From positions 62,001-126,000 of the IMG/VR virus record IMGVR_UViG_3300046804_003503: a DNA stretch of 64,000 nt; one strand, written 5' to 3'. The position numbers and the translations under genes are program-made. This DNA is from a virus. Below, piece after piece: positions 45,213-54,021 of the stretch; positions within the stretch are counted from its first letter, which is position 1; every line of letters begins with the position of its first letter. The notes beneath the pieces were generated by a model. It did not search any database, had not been told where the DNA came from, and saw only the letters and a list, made by a program, of their open reading frames with translations.

Positions 45213-45624
45213 AATTGTATATTATGGCTTCTTCAAAACATTGTTCAATATTATCTTCTTCTTCTAAGTGCTGTATCAATTCTGGTATAATCCATATTGT
45301 TTTTTTGACTTTATTTCCATACACTTTGCCAACTGTGTATGTATGTTTTTCATCTTTACCAAATGTGGCCAACATAGATCTTATCAAATAAACCGCATCT
45401 GTGCCAGAGGTATCAATTTCTATAGAACTTGATCTATATTGTAAACCTATTTTATTAATACAAAGTTTGTGTAATTTACAATAATTTTTTAGATCCATCC
45501 ATTCATTATAGTTTCTGAGATAAATTTCTTTACCATCATTTAAAATAGCACGAATCCAAGTATTATACTTGTCTTTTTTATATTCCTCAAGCCAATCAGT
45601 ATATGAAGTAATAAAATTATTCAT
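45196..45624 (-). CDS. Unknown protein of early region
   Basis: A 142-residue acidic/aromatic protein, with no domain I recognise. It has Trp, Tyr and Ile-rich segments and a run ELIQHLEEEDNIEQCFEEA near the end. Overlaps the next gene by 17 bases and the previous one by four bases. A role in recombination or replication is suggested only by the neighbours. Confidence 0.55.
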   Translation of the reverse strand: MNNFITSYTDWLEEYKKDKYNTWIRAILNDGKEIYLRNYNEWMDLKNYCKLHKLCINKIGLQYRSSSIEIDTSGTDAVYLIRSMLATFGKDEKHTYTVGKVYGNKVKKTIWIIPELIQHLEEEDNIEQCFEEAIIYNYATEK

Positions 45625-45908
45625 CGTATTTTGGTAACACAGCTAGGGTTTTTTCTGTTTGGTATAATTTTTTTTTGATCTATCATAGTAGATGCATTTT
45701 CTGTCATTATGGTTGCACCGCCCTGACGTACAAATTGTTGATCTACTATAGTTTTTGGTGCTTCTATCTTGCATTTCTTGATATATTTTTCAATAGCACC
45801 AACAGCTCTATCTAAATCTTGTGCAATCTGTTCAATACTATTACCAGATTTATATTTTTCTTCTACGTAAAAAGATTCAGCTTTACCGAGAGGTCCAGTT
45901 TTAGCCAT
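45621..45908 (-). CDS. Small helix-turn-helix protein
   Basis: A 95-residue protein with a probable helix-turn-helix in residues about 8-45 (KAESFYVEEKYKSGNSIEQIAQDLDRAVGAIEKYIKK), the pattern of small DNA-binding regulators and sigma-4-like folds. The rest is polar and probably disordered. It could act as a transcription modulator for the phage. ATGA overlap with the downstream gene, eight-base overlap with the upstream one. Confidence 0.6.
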   Translation of the reverse strand: MAKTGPLGKAESFYVEEKYKSGNSIEQIAQDLDRAVGAIEKYIKKCKIEAPKTIVDQQFVRQGGATIMTENASTMIDQKKIIPNRKNPSCVTKIR

Positions 45909-46245
45909 TGATAAAACTCCTTTGTGCCCTAGTCATATATAGAGAATTTTTACTTTTTAAATAAGATACATACATATCATGTGTTTGTTTGCTAACTTGT
46001 TTCAAACTGAGCGATAGTGTGGATTCTCTATGACTATCAATTCCATAGGGATCATACGGTTGGTTATTAAATACTAAAATTGCATATTTATTTTGACTAG
46101 GTATAGAATTTGTATTCCCAATTGTCTTGGCAAATATCTTTTCAGACTCATCGCTGATTGGTCTTCCCAGTTTATTTAGATTGATTTCAAATACATCTGT
46201 ATGGTTAATTTCAAATGCTTGATTTTCAGAATTGATAAATTTCAT
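45901..46245 (-). CDS. Unknown small protein
   Basis: A 114-residue protein with alternating polar and hydrophobic stretches and no recognisable motif, Cys or membrane segment. ATGA overlap with the FmdB-like gene upstream and eight-base overlap with the HTH gene downstream place it firmly in the operon. Nothing further can be said from sequence. Confidence 0.55.
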   Translation of the reverse strand: MKFINSENQAFEINHTDVFEINLNKLGRPISDESEKIFAKTIGNTNSIPSQNKYAILVFNNQPYDPYGIDSHRESTLSLSLKQVSKQTHDMYVSYLKSKNSLYMTRAQRSFING

Positions 46246-46592
46246 TTTTCACCTGTCATAATATATTTTGTTTTTTGTGCTTCTGTCATTTTGTTGATTT
46301 CTTTTTTAGATGCTGATCCAAAAGAAGAAAAGTACGAAGTTTCCTCCGTACTCTTCTTGGATTGTGATTCTATGTCGGATTTTTCGTAACTGCCCTTTTG
46401 TGACCAATTCTTTTCTGCCAGACTGCCTATCGTTTTACAGTCCTTCATAAAAGATGCTATGCCACCATATATTACTCTTCGTAGACCACTTTTTCCACAT
46501 GCTGGACAAGTGGTTAATGCATCATCCTTAATGGACTGATAAACATCTTTCATTTCATTATGGCATTCGTCACAAATATAATCATATAACAT
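46242..46592 (-). CDS. FmdB-like zinc-ribbon protein
   Basis: A 116-residue protein. The first 45 residues are a clear zinc ribbon of the FmdB type: MLYDYICDECHNEM...TTCPACGKSGLRRVI, with two CxxC pairs. The remainder is polar (GSLAEKNWSQKGSYEKSDIESQ) and probably disordered. FmdB-family ribbons occur widely in bacteria and phages with poorly known regulatory roles. Located downstream of PhoH and dUTPase in the early operon. Confidence 0.8.
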   Translation of the reverse strand: MLYDYICDECHNEMKDVYQSIKDDALTTCPACGKSGLRRVIYGGIASFMKDCKTIGSLAEKNWSQKGSYEKSDIESQSKKSTEETSYFSSFGSASKKEINKMTEAQKTKYIMTGEK

Positions 46593-46599
46593 ATAATCC

Positions 46600-47280
46600 T
46601 CAAGATTCTAAAGCGTGTAGAACAGCTCCTAAAATTCCATTTCTTTGTATATCTTCATATCCTAATCGACACATTCCTATACCATGAATATCTGTCAATT
46701 TTTCTATACATTCTAATAATCCATTCCCGCGATACAAATCTGTTTGTTTGGTATCACCATTTATCATTACTTTAGAATTTTCACCCATGCGTGTAATAAA
46801 CATTTTAATCTGCTCTAAGGTACAGTTCTGAGCTTCATCTAATATCATATAAGAATTGTGAAATGTTGATCCTCTCATAGTCTCAAGTGGCTCAAATTTA
46901 ATTCTGCGAGTATTGTAATATAAGCCAAACTTATCTCTACCCAAAAAGTATTTTAGATTTTCTTCCATAGGTTGTAGGTATGGCTTAATTTTTTCTCCCA
47001 ATTCTCCCGGTAATGATCCTATATCTTTTCCTGTGCATACTAACGGTCTTGTTACTATTATATTTTCAATTTTATCCTTTAATAAATGTTCAGCAGCAAC
47101 TCCTGCGGCAATAAAAGATTTACCAGTTCCAGATGGTCCGGTACAAAATATTATATCATTCTCAATGATTGATCTAATATAATCTTTTTGATTTTCTGTT
47201 TTTGCTACTAGTACATTTTGTTTTGGTTCTTGTTTAGATTTTTTGTTTTTTTTCGAATTGTTATTTGCCGCTGCTGCCAA
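46600..47280 (-). CDS. phoH: PhoH-like ATPase
   Basis: A 226-residue protein. After a basic Lys/Asn-rich N-terminus it has the PhoH Walker A FCTGPSGTGKSFIAAGVAAEH (about residues 43-55), IIVTRPLVCTGKDIGSLPGELGEKIKPYLQPMEE, and Walker B YMILDEAQNCTLEQIKMFITRMG with VMINGDTKQTDL. PhoH proteins are P-loop ATPases common in phages, related to RNA helicases. Overlaps the dUTPase by 20 bases. Confidence 0.88.
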   Translation of the reverse strand: MAAAANNNSKKNKKSKQEPKQNVLVAKTENQKDYIRSIIENDIIFCTGPSGTGKSFIAAGVAAEHLLKDKIENIIVTRPLVCTGKDIGSLPGELGEKIKPYLQPMEENLKYFLGRDKFGLYYNTRRIKFEPLETMRGSTFHNSYMILDEAQNCTLEQIKMFITRMGENSKVMINGDTKQTDLYRGNGLLECIEKLTDIHGIGMCRLGYEDIQRNGILGAVLHALES

Positions 47281-47689
47281 AGCCGTTTTCTCCCCGTTGC
47301 GAGGAACCTAACGATTCATGGACCTCCATAATTACGCGAGGAACCTCTTGGAATATAATCTGAGCGATTCTATCCCCGGTATGTATACTAACATTTTCAT
47401 CAGAAGTATTATATAGACATACCATTATTTCTCCTCTATATCCACTATCCACTACTCCAGCCAAAACATCGATACCATGTTTAACTGATAAACCCGATCT
47501 GGGCCAAATTAAACCAGCAAATTGTTCTGGCATTTGTATTGCTATCCCGGTACTGACAGTCTTGCGTTGTTTTGATGGTATGACGGTATCAATAGCAGAA
47601 TATAAATCAAATCCAGCGTCATTTATGTTTGCCTTAGTGGGAACTTTACCTTCAATTTTCAAAATTTGAACTTTTACTAAATTATTCAT
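47261..47689 (-). CDS. dut: dUTPase
   Basis: A 142-residue trimeric-type dUTPase. The five family motifs are visible: DAGFDLYSA, PRSGLSVKHGI, GVVDSGYRGEI, GDRIAQIIF and the C-terminal GSSQRGENGFGSSGK that closes over the active site. It hydrolyses dUTP to dUMP, keeping uracil out of phage DNA and feeding thymidylate synthesis. It overlaps NrdB by four bases (ATGA), so it is made together with ribonucleotide reductase. Confidence 0.93.
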   Translation of the reverse strand: MNNLVKVQILKIEGKVPTKANINDAGFDLYSAIDTVIPSKQRKTVSTGIAIQMPEQFAGLIWPRSGLSVKHGIDVLAGVVDSGYRGEIMVCLYNTSDENVSIHTGDRIAQIIFQEVPRVIMEVHESLGSSQRGENGFGSSGK

Positions 47690-48762
47690 AGCAGTCCTCC
47701 TAGCTCCATATCCTCTAAATCATTTTTGCTTGCACCAATTTTATATGATGTGATTTCATGTTCTTGTGGTGCTACTTGAACTGATTCACTATTCATCCAT
47801 GGATCGGTCCATCCAGAAATTGGATTTCTACACCCTTTATCGTATGGTAAACCAATAGTCTTTCTGCGACTCATGCATAACCAATCAATGTATTCTGCCA
47901 TTACTTTCTCATTAAGACCGATAATTGATCCATCTTTAAATAAATATTCTGACCATGCTTTTTCTTCATTGGCGGCAGATTCAAACATTTGAACCGCTTC
48001 ATCTTCGCACTCTTCTGCAATTTTAATAAATCCTTCATCTGGATTTGTACGTAAAATCTTAATTATTTCTTGCGTATTGTATAAGTGTAATGCTTCATCA
48101 CGTTTGATTAACTTGATAATATCAGCATTGCCCATCATTTTTTTATTTTCAGCAAACGCAAAAGCGCAGATAAATGAAACATAAAATCTAACTGCTTCAA
48201 GAATATTAACGCTTATAAGAGTTAGGTAAATCTGCTTTTTGATATCTTTAAGTTTGCCGGAATGACCTATTTCTCTTAATGCGTTATATTCCTTGATTGC
48301 TACATTAGCTCTTTTAAGTATTTCTTTGTCTGTTAAGCAACTGTCTAATATTTCACTTGGATTGCTGTATACGTTCTTGATAATATAGGTATAACTGTAG
48401 CTATGAATTTGTTCAAAGAACTGCCAAACATTCATACATGCTTCTAATTCTGGATTAGAAACATATTGAGTCAACGTAGGCACTCCTCTACAAATAACGC
48501 TATCCATCATAGTCTGATACTTTAAATTGGAAGTAAAAATAAACTTCTCATTTGCCGACATTACATCGTCATTTTTGAAGTCATTTCTATCTTTTTTAAG
48601 TTCTATTTCTTCTGGCCTCCAGAAGAATTCTATTTGTTTCTTATATAGATCAAAGAACACGGGATACTTAAACTTATCGTATCTCTGTAGGGATAGATCT
48701 TCGCCAAGGAATAATGGCTGAGAAAGATAATCTACATTATGTTTGTTCAATATTGTTTTCAT
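47686..48762 (-). CDS. nrdB: Ribonucleotide reductase, class Ia beta subunit
   Basis: A 358-residue protein. The start at 48762 gives ATGA with the NrdA stop; an in-frame codon nine bases upstream is less likely. The diiron ligands are seen in ELKKDRNDF (Asp), FEQIHSYSYTYII (Glu, His and the radical Tyr), and DEALHLYNTQEI (Glu, His). The C-terminus is short and acidic with a Leu-rich tip, as needed for docking to NrdA. It generates the tyrosyl radical for reduction of ribonucleotides. Confidence 0.93.
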   Translation of the reverse strand: MKTILNKHNVDYLSQPLFLGEDLSLQRYDKFKYPVFFDLYKKQIEFFWRPEEIELKKDRNDFKNDDVMSANEKFIFTSNLKYQTMMDSVICRGVPTLTQYVSNPELEACMNVWQFFEQIHSYSYTYIIKNVYSNPSEILDSCLTDKEILKRANVAIKEYNALREIGHSGKLKDIKKQIYLTLISVNILEAVRFYVSFICAFAFAENKKMMGNADIIKLIKRDEALHLYNTQEIIKILRTNPDEGFIKIAEECEDEAVQMFESAANEEKAWSEYLFKDGSIIGLNEKVMAEYIDWLCMSRRKTIGLPYDKGCRNPISGWTDPWMNSESVQVAPQEHEITSYKIGASKNDLEDMELGGLL

Positions 48763-50987
48763 ATAGCACAAGCCCCCGATTCACAATTGGTTTCTTTTTC
48801 TGTCGCACCGTCACCGTCAGGGGTATTACAGTAATAAAAGTTCTTTACACCATATTTATACCCGTAAATTTGATCTTTTATTAAGACGCTCAAGGGTATA
48901 TTGCCGTCTGGATAATGGGCATAATTATAGTACAGATTGACGCTAATACTCATATCAACAAACTTTTGAAGCACGGCACAGATATTTAAAATGGCCTTAT
49001 TATTTTCCATTTCCCAAGCCAAGCTGTAATAATTTTTTCTTGAAGCGTAATTTGGAACTAATTGTTTTAGAACTCCATTTTTTGCTTTTTTGTAGGACAT
49101 AAGATTGCGAACTGGCTCAATGCCATTTGTACTGTTCTGTATTACGCTTGACGATTCGCATGGCATAATTGCCGTGACGGTTGAATGTCTAAGACCAAAC
49201 TTTGCTATTCTAGATCGTAAACCTTCCCAATCCATAGTATATTCTGGAGCAACCAGTTCGTCAACTGTTTTTTTATACCAATCTATTGGTAATAATCCTC
49301 TAGAATATTTTGTCTCACCAAACTTAGAACATGGACCAAGCTTTTCAGCAAGCTTGCATGATTCATTTAGCAGATGCCACTGAATTTTTTCCATAGTTTG
49401 ATGTACTAATTTTAGAGTCTCAGCGTCTTCATACTTAAGTTTATGTTTTGCTAGAAACGCGGCAAAGTTTGTTATACCAATACCAAGCGATCTGCGATTC
49501 TTAGTAAAATTTCTTCCAGCCTCAACTGGATAGTCTTGATAGTCAATAATAGATTCTAATGACTTTACTGTTACCGAACAGGCTTGCTGTAAGTCTTTGT
49601 CATCCTCTATTTCAAGCAGGTTTAGTGCAGACAAAATACAAATGCCAATCTCGCCAACCTCATCGTCTATAGAAACTATTGGATTAGTTGGGTGGATAAT
49701 TTCCTGACAAAGATTACTCATATATACAGGTGCGTCCCAAGAACCATGTTCATTGGCGTTGTCAATGTTCATCACATAAATACGACCAGTTTCTAATCTT
49801 TCTTTTGTAAAGATTTCTGCTAATTTTCTGGCACTAATCTTTTTCTTCATCTTGACGTAACGAGCATTTTCGTACTTTTCGTATAGCTTTTTGAAGTCTT
49901 CATTGTTGTTCATAGCTGAATATAATCCGCCAGTTTCATGAGGACTCATAAGTGTGATATCTTCATTCTTTATTAAACGCTCATAAAAAAGCTTGTTGAA
50001 CTGTACAGAGTAATCTAGTTTTCTTACCCTATTATCGTCAGTTCCGGCGTTATTCTTTAGAACCATAATATCTTCAATTTCATAATGCCAAAATGGAATA
50101 TGTACAGTGGCAGACCCTCCGCGAATTCCGTTTTGACTTGTGGCCTTTACGGCAGACTCAAAGACTTTGAGATACGGTATCAAACCAGTATGAACTACTT
50201 CACCGCCCCTAATGCTTGAATTAATTGGTCTAATTCTACCAATATTTAATCCGATACCGGCTCTTCTTGCTGTATATTTACCAACCGCGTGTACGCTAGA
50301 GAATATAGAATCAAGATCGTCTTCTACGTCTACTAAGACACAGCTTGCAAATTGTTTAATCTTAGTCCTTACTCCAGCCATGATAGGTGTTGGCAGATTG
50401 ATTTTAAATGTGGAAAAACTTTCATATGCTTCTTCTACCTCTTCTATAGTATCAAACAAAGACATAGCAATACATATATAGGCAAACTGTGGTGTTTCAT
50501 ACATTTCGCCAGTAGAGCGGTTTTTAATTAGATATTTGTCTATCATCTGCTGTAAACCAGCGTATGTAAATAAATAGTCTCTATCGTGATCAATAAGTTT
50601 TTCTATCTGGCCGATCTGTTCTTCTGACCATTTAGACAATAGTTCATTGTCATACACTCCAGCCTTGACGTTCTCATATATATGAGAAAATAGACTTGGT
50701 GGCGAGTCATGTTTTTCCCAAAGGTCTTTTCTTAAAGACATATTGAGTAGTCTAGACGCCACATATTGATAATTTGGCTTACTTGGTGAGGTCAGGTCAT
50801 TTGCAGATTTAATGAGTATTTGATGTATTTCTTGTGTAGTAATACCATCCCTCAAAGATAAATTGGCGTTCATTTCTATGTCAGACCAAGAAACATTTGC
50901 AATATCTTTAATGGCCCATTCAACCACCTTATGTATTTTTTCAACTGTATAGACTTCGAAACTACCGTTCCTCTTTTGAACGCGCAT
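48759..50987 (-). CDS. nrdA: Ribonucleotide reductase, class Ia alpha subunit
   Basis: A 742-residue protein close in layout to E. coli NrdA. Residues 1-90 form an ATP-cone allosteric domain (MRVQKRNGSFEVYTVEKIHK). The active site has FASCVLVDVEDD (first Cys near residue 215), SNLCQEI (second, radical Cys with Asn and Glu), and GEIGICILSALNLL (third Cys). A Tyr pair for radical transfer lies in KNYYSLAWEM. It ends in CESGACAI, the redox-active Cys tail of class Ia enzymes. It converts NDPs to dNDPs for phage DNA synthesis. Followed with ATGA by NrdB. Confidence 0.94.
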   Translation of the reverse strand: MRVQKRNGSFEVYTVEKIHKVVEWAIKDIANVSWSDIEMNANLSLRDGITTQEIHQILIKSANDLTSPSKPNYQYVASRLLNMSLRKDLWEKHDSPPSLFSHIYENVKAGVYDNELLSKWSEEQIGQIEKLIDHDRDYLFTYAGLQQMIDKYLIKNRSTGEMYETPQFAYICIAMSLFDTIEEVEEAYESFSTFKINLPTPIMAGVRTKIKQFASCVLVDVEDDLDSIFSSVHAVGKYTARRAGIGLNIGRIRPINSSIRGGEVVHTGLIPYLKVFESAVKATSQNGIRGGSATVHIPFWHYEIEDIMVLKNNAGTDDNRVRKLDYSVQFNKLFYERLIKNEDITLMSPHETGGLYSAMNNNEDFKKLYEKYENARYVKMKKKISARKLAEIFTKERLETGRIYVMNIDNANEHGSWDAPVYMSNLCQEIIHPTNPIVSIDDEVGEIGICILSALNLLEIEDDKDLQQACSVTVKSLESIIDYQDYPVEAGRNFTKNRRSLGIGITNFAAFLAKHKLKYEDAETLKLVHQTMEKIQWHLLNESCKLAEKLGPCSKFGETKYSRGLLPIDWYKKTVDELVAPEYTMDWEGLRSRIAKFGLRHSTVTAIMPCESSSVIQNSTNGIEPVRNLMSYKKAKNGVLKQLVPNYASRKNYYSLAWEMENNKAILNICAVLQKFVDMSISVNLYYNYAHYPDGNIPLSVLIKDQIYGYKYGVKNFYYCNTPDGDGATEKETNCESGACAI

Positions 50988-51014
50988 TAATTACCCTTTC
51001 TGTTCAATCGTCAA

Positions 51015-51650
51015 TTATTCGTTAAATAGTTTTTTAAAGAGTCTTTCAAGCACAAATTTAAGCACAACAGGTAATACAACATAGATTAATAAAAATGTCA
51101 AAACGACAGATCCGTGGCGAACCTCTTCGTCATCTTTTACATTTGATATGACAAAATTTTTGCAATCTTTTTTGAGTTGTCTTCTGATATATCTGTCGCA
51201 TGAACCAAAATCTGTGCCGCTTTGGCTAACTATTGTAGCCCATTCATTGGCATAGTGCAAGCACTTTTTTGCTAAAAAGTTTTGTTCTTCATCTGGAAAT
51301 TCTGTATCAACTTGAAATTCTATATCGCTAACATCAAATGAGTTGCCAAATAATGACTCTGAATTGTCATCATAAGTAAAATTGATGTCTGGTAGGTACT
51401 TCAACTTAAGTGTACCACCGTCTTTGCCCAAAGTCAACCCCTGTACATAAGCACTTAATCTAACAAATTTTTTCCATGTTACTTTTGGTAATGATTCAGT
51501 GAAAGACAAGATGATATTTTCTGACGAGTCTTTTACAATTTTTATGTCTAGCGGCTGTGGAAAACTAATATTTAGATTTTTTATATCATATCCATTTTTA
51601 GAAAAAATGAAATCAACTATTTGTTTTATCTGAGAGATTGGTATAGCCAT
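51015..51650 (-). CDS. Membrane-anchored protein of unknown function
   Basis: A 211-residue protein. Most of it looks soluble and beta-rich (KIVKDSSENIILSFTESLPKVTWKKFV), with a Cys pair near residue 140-170 (GSCDRYIRRQLKKDCKNF). Near the C-terminus there is one hydrophobic span (SVVLTFLLIYVVLPVVLKFVLERLF) followed by a basic tip, so it is probably tail-anchored in the membrane. It is first in a block of exported or membrane genes. Function unknown; might take part in lysis or superinfection exclusion. Confidence 0.6.
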   Translation of the reverse strand: MAIPISQIKQIVDFIFSKNGYDIKNLNISFPQPLDIKIVKDSSENIILSFTESLPKVTWKKFVRLSAYVQGLTLGKDGGTLKLKYLPDINFTYDDNSESLFGNSFDVSDIEFQVDTEFPDEEQNFLAKKCLHYANEWATIVSQSGTDFGSCDRYIRRQLKKDCKNFVISNVKDDEEVRHGSVVLTFLLIYVVLPVVLKFVLERLFKKLFNE

Positions 51651-51653
51651 ATT

Positions 51654-52124
51654 TTACTTTCTTTGAATTAATAACCAAGCAAGTCCTAAAAATCTTTCTG
51701 ATATTTCAATTTTTTCTTGTTCAGTAAGTTTATGGTTTTCATCTCCACCACAGGCAGAAGTAATTAGATTAATAATTCTATCATCAAGTCCAACATATTT
51801 ATCGTTTATTGATCCTTGGAAAAACTCTCTTGCTGCAATTGATAAAATATCGTTCACTTGTTGTAACTGAACGTCATATTTTATGACTCTACTAGAAAAT
51901 TCTTGACTATAAATAGCTAATTTAGCTCTATCGGTTGGATCAGTAACAAGATTAGATGTAGATTTTGTTAATTCTATAATTCTGTCAGATGGTTTATCTA
52001 TGTTAAGTATAGCAACATCTGGTTTTGGTATTATTACTGGTAATACATTATTTATAGAACCACATAACGCCACTCCAATCAACATTATAGCTATTAAATT
52101 TTTTAATTTAAGAAACTTTTCCAT
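51654..52124 (-). CDS. Small exported or membrane-tethered protein
   Basis: A 156-residue protein. The ATG at 52124, with AGGATAAT upstream, is preferred to one four codons earlier. It starts with a basic end followed by a hydrophobic span (NLIAIMLIGVALCGSINNVLPVII) that is either a signal peptide or an anchor. The mature part is helical and polar (KYDVQLQQVNDILSIAAREFFQG; EKIEISERFLGLAWLLIQRK). It lies between two other membrane genes with small overlaps. Possible spanin-like or envelope function, unproven. Confidence 0.58.
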   Translation of the reverse strand: MEKFLKLKNLIAIMLIGVALCGSINNVLPVIIPKPDVAILNIDKPSDRIIELTKSTSNLVTDPTDRAKLAIYSQEFSSRVIKYDVQLQQVNDILSIAAREFFQGSINDKYVGLDDRIINLITSACGGDENHKLTEQEKIEISERFLGLAWLLIQRK

Positions 52125-52395
52125 TATTATCCTCAATTACCTTGTTTAAAAGTGGGAATACTTCATCAAGTTTATCGGAAGCTACATCAAGATTATGTTC
52201 GTCACATTTATTTTTTAGTTGATACCATAAACTGACAATTTCCAAAAATCCCTCTTGTTTGTTTTCGTCTTTTTCTATTAATTCTCTTGTTTTTGATTTA
52301 GAAACAAGCTTAGAAATTAAATATGGAATATCAATAAAATTTGTTGATAATATTAATAATCCCAAGCACAATAACACCATCTGCCAAAGTTCCAT
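52108..52395 (-). CDS. Single-span membrane protein with coiled-coil tail
   Basis: A 95-residue protein. The start at 52395 (AGAGGTAATAAA ATG) is chosen over the ATG at 52452 inside the lipoprotein gene. One N-terminal membrane span (MELWQMVLLCLGLLILSTNFI) is followed by a charged, helical domain (KSKTRELIEKDENKQEGFLEI) likely on the cytoplasmic or periplasmic face. Size and topology fit an inner-membrane spanin-type component next to the lipoprotein gene, but coding order and sequence do not prove it. Confidence 0.55.
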   Translation of the reverse strand: MELWQMVLLCLGLLILSTNFIDIPYLISKLVSKSKTRELIEKDENKQEGFLEIVSLWYQLKNKCDEHNLDVASDKLDEVFPLLNKVIEDNNGKVS

Positions 52396-52399
52396 TTTA

Positions 52400-52702
52400 T
52401 TACCTCTTATTAGTGGTCTTGCCGTGATATGGGCAAACAGTATTATGCCCATCTCCCTGTACGATTATTCCAGTACCCTTGCAGATACATTTTGCTGGAT
52501 CTGGATTAGTATCATCTACAACTGGTTTTGGTTGCGGTTTAAATACTTCTTGTTCAGCCGTATCAAATGCGTTCTTGCATTTCTCTTGCCATTCCGTTAC
52601 ATAAGAAGAATACATGTTTGTTATATCTTGTGGATTTACTGAACAATTTTGTTCGTTAATACATCCACATAATAAAAAGCAACATAAAAATATATATTTC
52701 AT
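52400..52702 (-). CDS. Lipoprotein with CxCxGxG-type motif
   Basis: A 100-residue protein with a lipobox signal peptide (MKYIFLCCFLLCGC), lipid-modified at the Cys of LLCGC. The mature part is polar and carries near the C-terminus ...AKCICKGTGIIVQGDGHNTVCPYH, a CxC-x-GxG pattern with another Cys and His suggesting a zinc knuckle. Together with the neighbouring membrane proteins it might form an outer-membrane part of a lysis (spanin) system, though this is inferred. The gene is followed closely by the next membrane gene. Confidence 0.65.
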   Translation of the reverse strand: MKYIFLCCFLLCGCINEQNCSVNPQDITNMYSSYVTEWQEKCKNAFDTAEQEVFKPQPKPVVDDTNPDPAKCICKGTGIIVQGDGHNTVCPYHGKTTNKR

Positions 52703-52709
52703 ATGATTC

Positions 52710-52841
52710 CTAAGATATTGTTGTTATAAGAAAAGCAATTTTTTTAGTTACATACGGATTTCCACTATCAACCATAACTAACAAATCGTCATTAGCTATA
52801 GAAGTTGACTCTGGCAATTCTGTTATTTTTACTATCGCCAC
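52710..52841 (-). CDS. Small 43-residue protein with fibre-type N-terminal motif
   Basis: Found by translating the gap. A GTG start at 52841 has AGGAG seven bases upstream; the frame ends in TAG at 52712-52710. The product starts MAIVKITELPESTSIAND and continues DLLVMVDSGNPYVTKKIAF. This matches a motif common at the N-terminus of phage fibre or appendage proteins (KITELPxxTxxxxxDLLVxVDxxxxxTKKI). Here the motif stands alone with nothing after it, so it may be a truncated or captured fragment, or a tiny adaptor. It is coding by frame, RBS and motif. Confidence 0.6.
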   Translation of the reverse strand: MAIVKITELPESTSIANDDLLVMVDSGNPYVTKKIAFLITTIS

Positions 52842-52854
52842 GTTATGCTCCTAA

Positions 52855-53091
52855 TCAATTACCACTACCGGTGGTATAATATGTAACATCATCAAATCTA
52901 TTTGTTAATCTAGTTTCATGACCTGTATATGAATAATTTTTGTCATATTCAAAATTACTAACTAAAGCTTGATAATTTCCACTTCCGCTGATTGGCACAC
53001 CTCTCCAGCAATAAACTATTGCGGAGCCATTCTGGATTGTTTCTCTTCCACTGACCACATTAGTAATTACATCTGTCGTTGTTATTGCCAT
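52855..53091 (-). CDS. Small protein of unknown function, virion-like composition
   Basis: A 78-residue protein, ATG preceded by AGAGGTGTAAA. It is Thr-, Ser-, Tyr-, Asn- and Gly-rich with alternating residues (ITTTDVITNVVSGRETIQNGSAIVYCWRGVPISG), which suits a beta-type virion or accessory protein. No membrane span and no catalytic motif. It lies immediately upstream of the small fibre-motif gene and downstream of the papain-like protease, so the two small genes may be a pair. Confidence 0.55.
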   Translation of the reverse strand: MAITTTDVITNVVSGRETIQNGSAIVYCWRGVPISGSGNYQALVSNFEYDKNYSYTGHETRLTNRFDDVTYYTTGSGN

Positions 53092-53103
53092 TTTACACCT
53101 CTT

Positions 53104-54021
53104 TTAGAATTGATCTTTTAATGTCCAAGTTACTTTTCTTGGGGGAAAACCATCTACATCGCTAAACACCCACGAACCATTTGATGCAAGCATTTCTGCT
53201 GCATCTCGTTCTCGTATCCAGAAACTACCATCTGGTTGATCTAAACGCTTTTCCCCATTATTCCAAATCCCCCAAGAATTTTGGACTAAGAATAAAGTTT
53301 CATTGTATATTTCATGAGTGTCATCCATACCTATCCAAGCCATGGCATGACTCCATGATCCAGAACGTGCTGCTATTCCATTTTTATCACGCCTAGAACT
53401 AAATCCAGACATTGAGCAAACGCTAATAGAATATCCATTAGCTAAAGCATCTCTAGCTTGATCTATAGTATTGATTAAGCTAATTGTTTTTACTTGATGT
53501 TTTTTTGCATATTGAACTAACTCGTCTGGTACTCCAGATCTGCCCCATTTGCCACCAATGGCATTATATTCAGATAGATCGTATTCTCCGTACTTTTGTC
53601 TTAATAATATACCGCCGGTTTCATGAACGAATCTTGCTGCACCAGCACAAGTCATACCTTCGCCGCCATGGCCGCGAGATCCGTATATGCCTTCCGTGGC
53701 ACCACGACAAACAAATTCTTCTCGTTGGCCGTCTACTATTTCACAGCTTCTAGTAACGTCTACAGCGTTTCGCGTAGCATGTGAAACACAATCTCCTTGA
53801 ATTTGCCTTTCCGATGGGCCAAAAGATGGATCAAACTTAAGTAAATTTTTAAATGGTAATGCTAACTTACCTTTACCGCTTCCATATAAATCATGAGCGG
53901 CCACACCAAATAAAGGATGTGGTAATTTACCTAAAAGTTTATCTAATTCTTTTGGATCACAATATGATCCTACAAAGCCTTCTTTATAAGCTTTTAAGAG
54001 ATCTTTTGGTGTTTTAAACAT
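53104..54021 (-). CDS. Papain-like (C1-fold) cysteine protease
   Basis: A 305-residue protein. The catalytic Cys is in ERQIQGDCVSHATRN (Cys78 with the oxyanion Gln just before it), the His in GSWSHAMAWIG (about residue 221) and the Asn in FLVQNSWGIWNNG (about 246), a complete papain triad. There is no signal peptide. It starts one base into the stop of the holin-like gene (TAATG), so it may leave the cell through the holin or be packaged. Targets could be a phage protein, the host envelope or peptidoglycan cross-bridges; none is indicated. Papain-like enzymes of this size are unusual in an early operon. Confidence 0.8.
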   Translation of the reverse strand: MFKTPKDLLKAYKEGFVGSYCDPKELDKLLGKLPHPLFGVAAHDLYGSGKGKLALPFKNLLKFDPSFGPSERQIQGDCVSHATRNAVDVTRSCEIVDGQREEFVCRGATEGIYGSRGHGGEGMTCAGAARFVHETGGILLRQKYGEYDLSEYNAIGGKWGRSGVPDELVQYAKKHQVKTISLINTIDQARDALANGYSISVCSMSGFSSRRDKNGIAARSGSWSHAMAWIGMDDTHEIYNETLFLVQNSWGIWNNGEKRLDQPDGSFWIRERDAAEMLASNGSWVFSDVDGFPPRKVTWTLKDQF

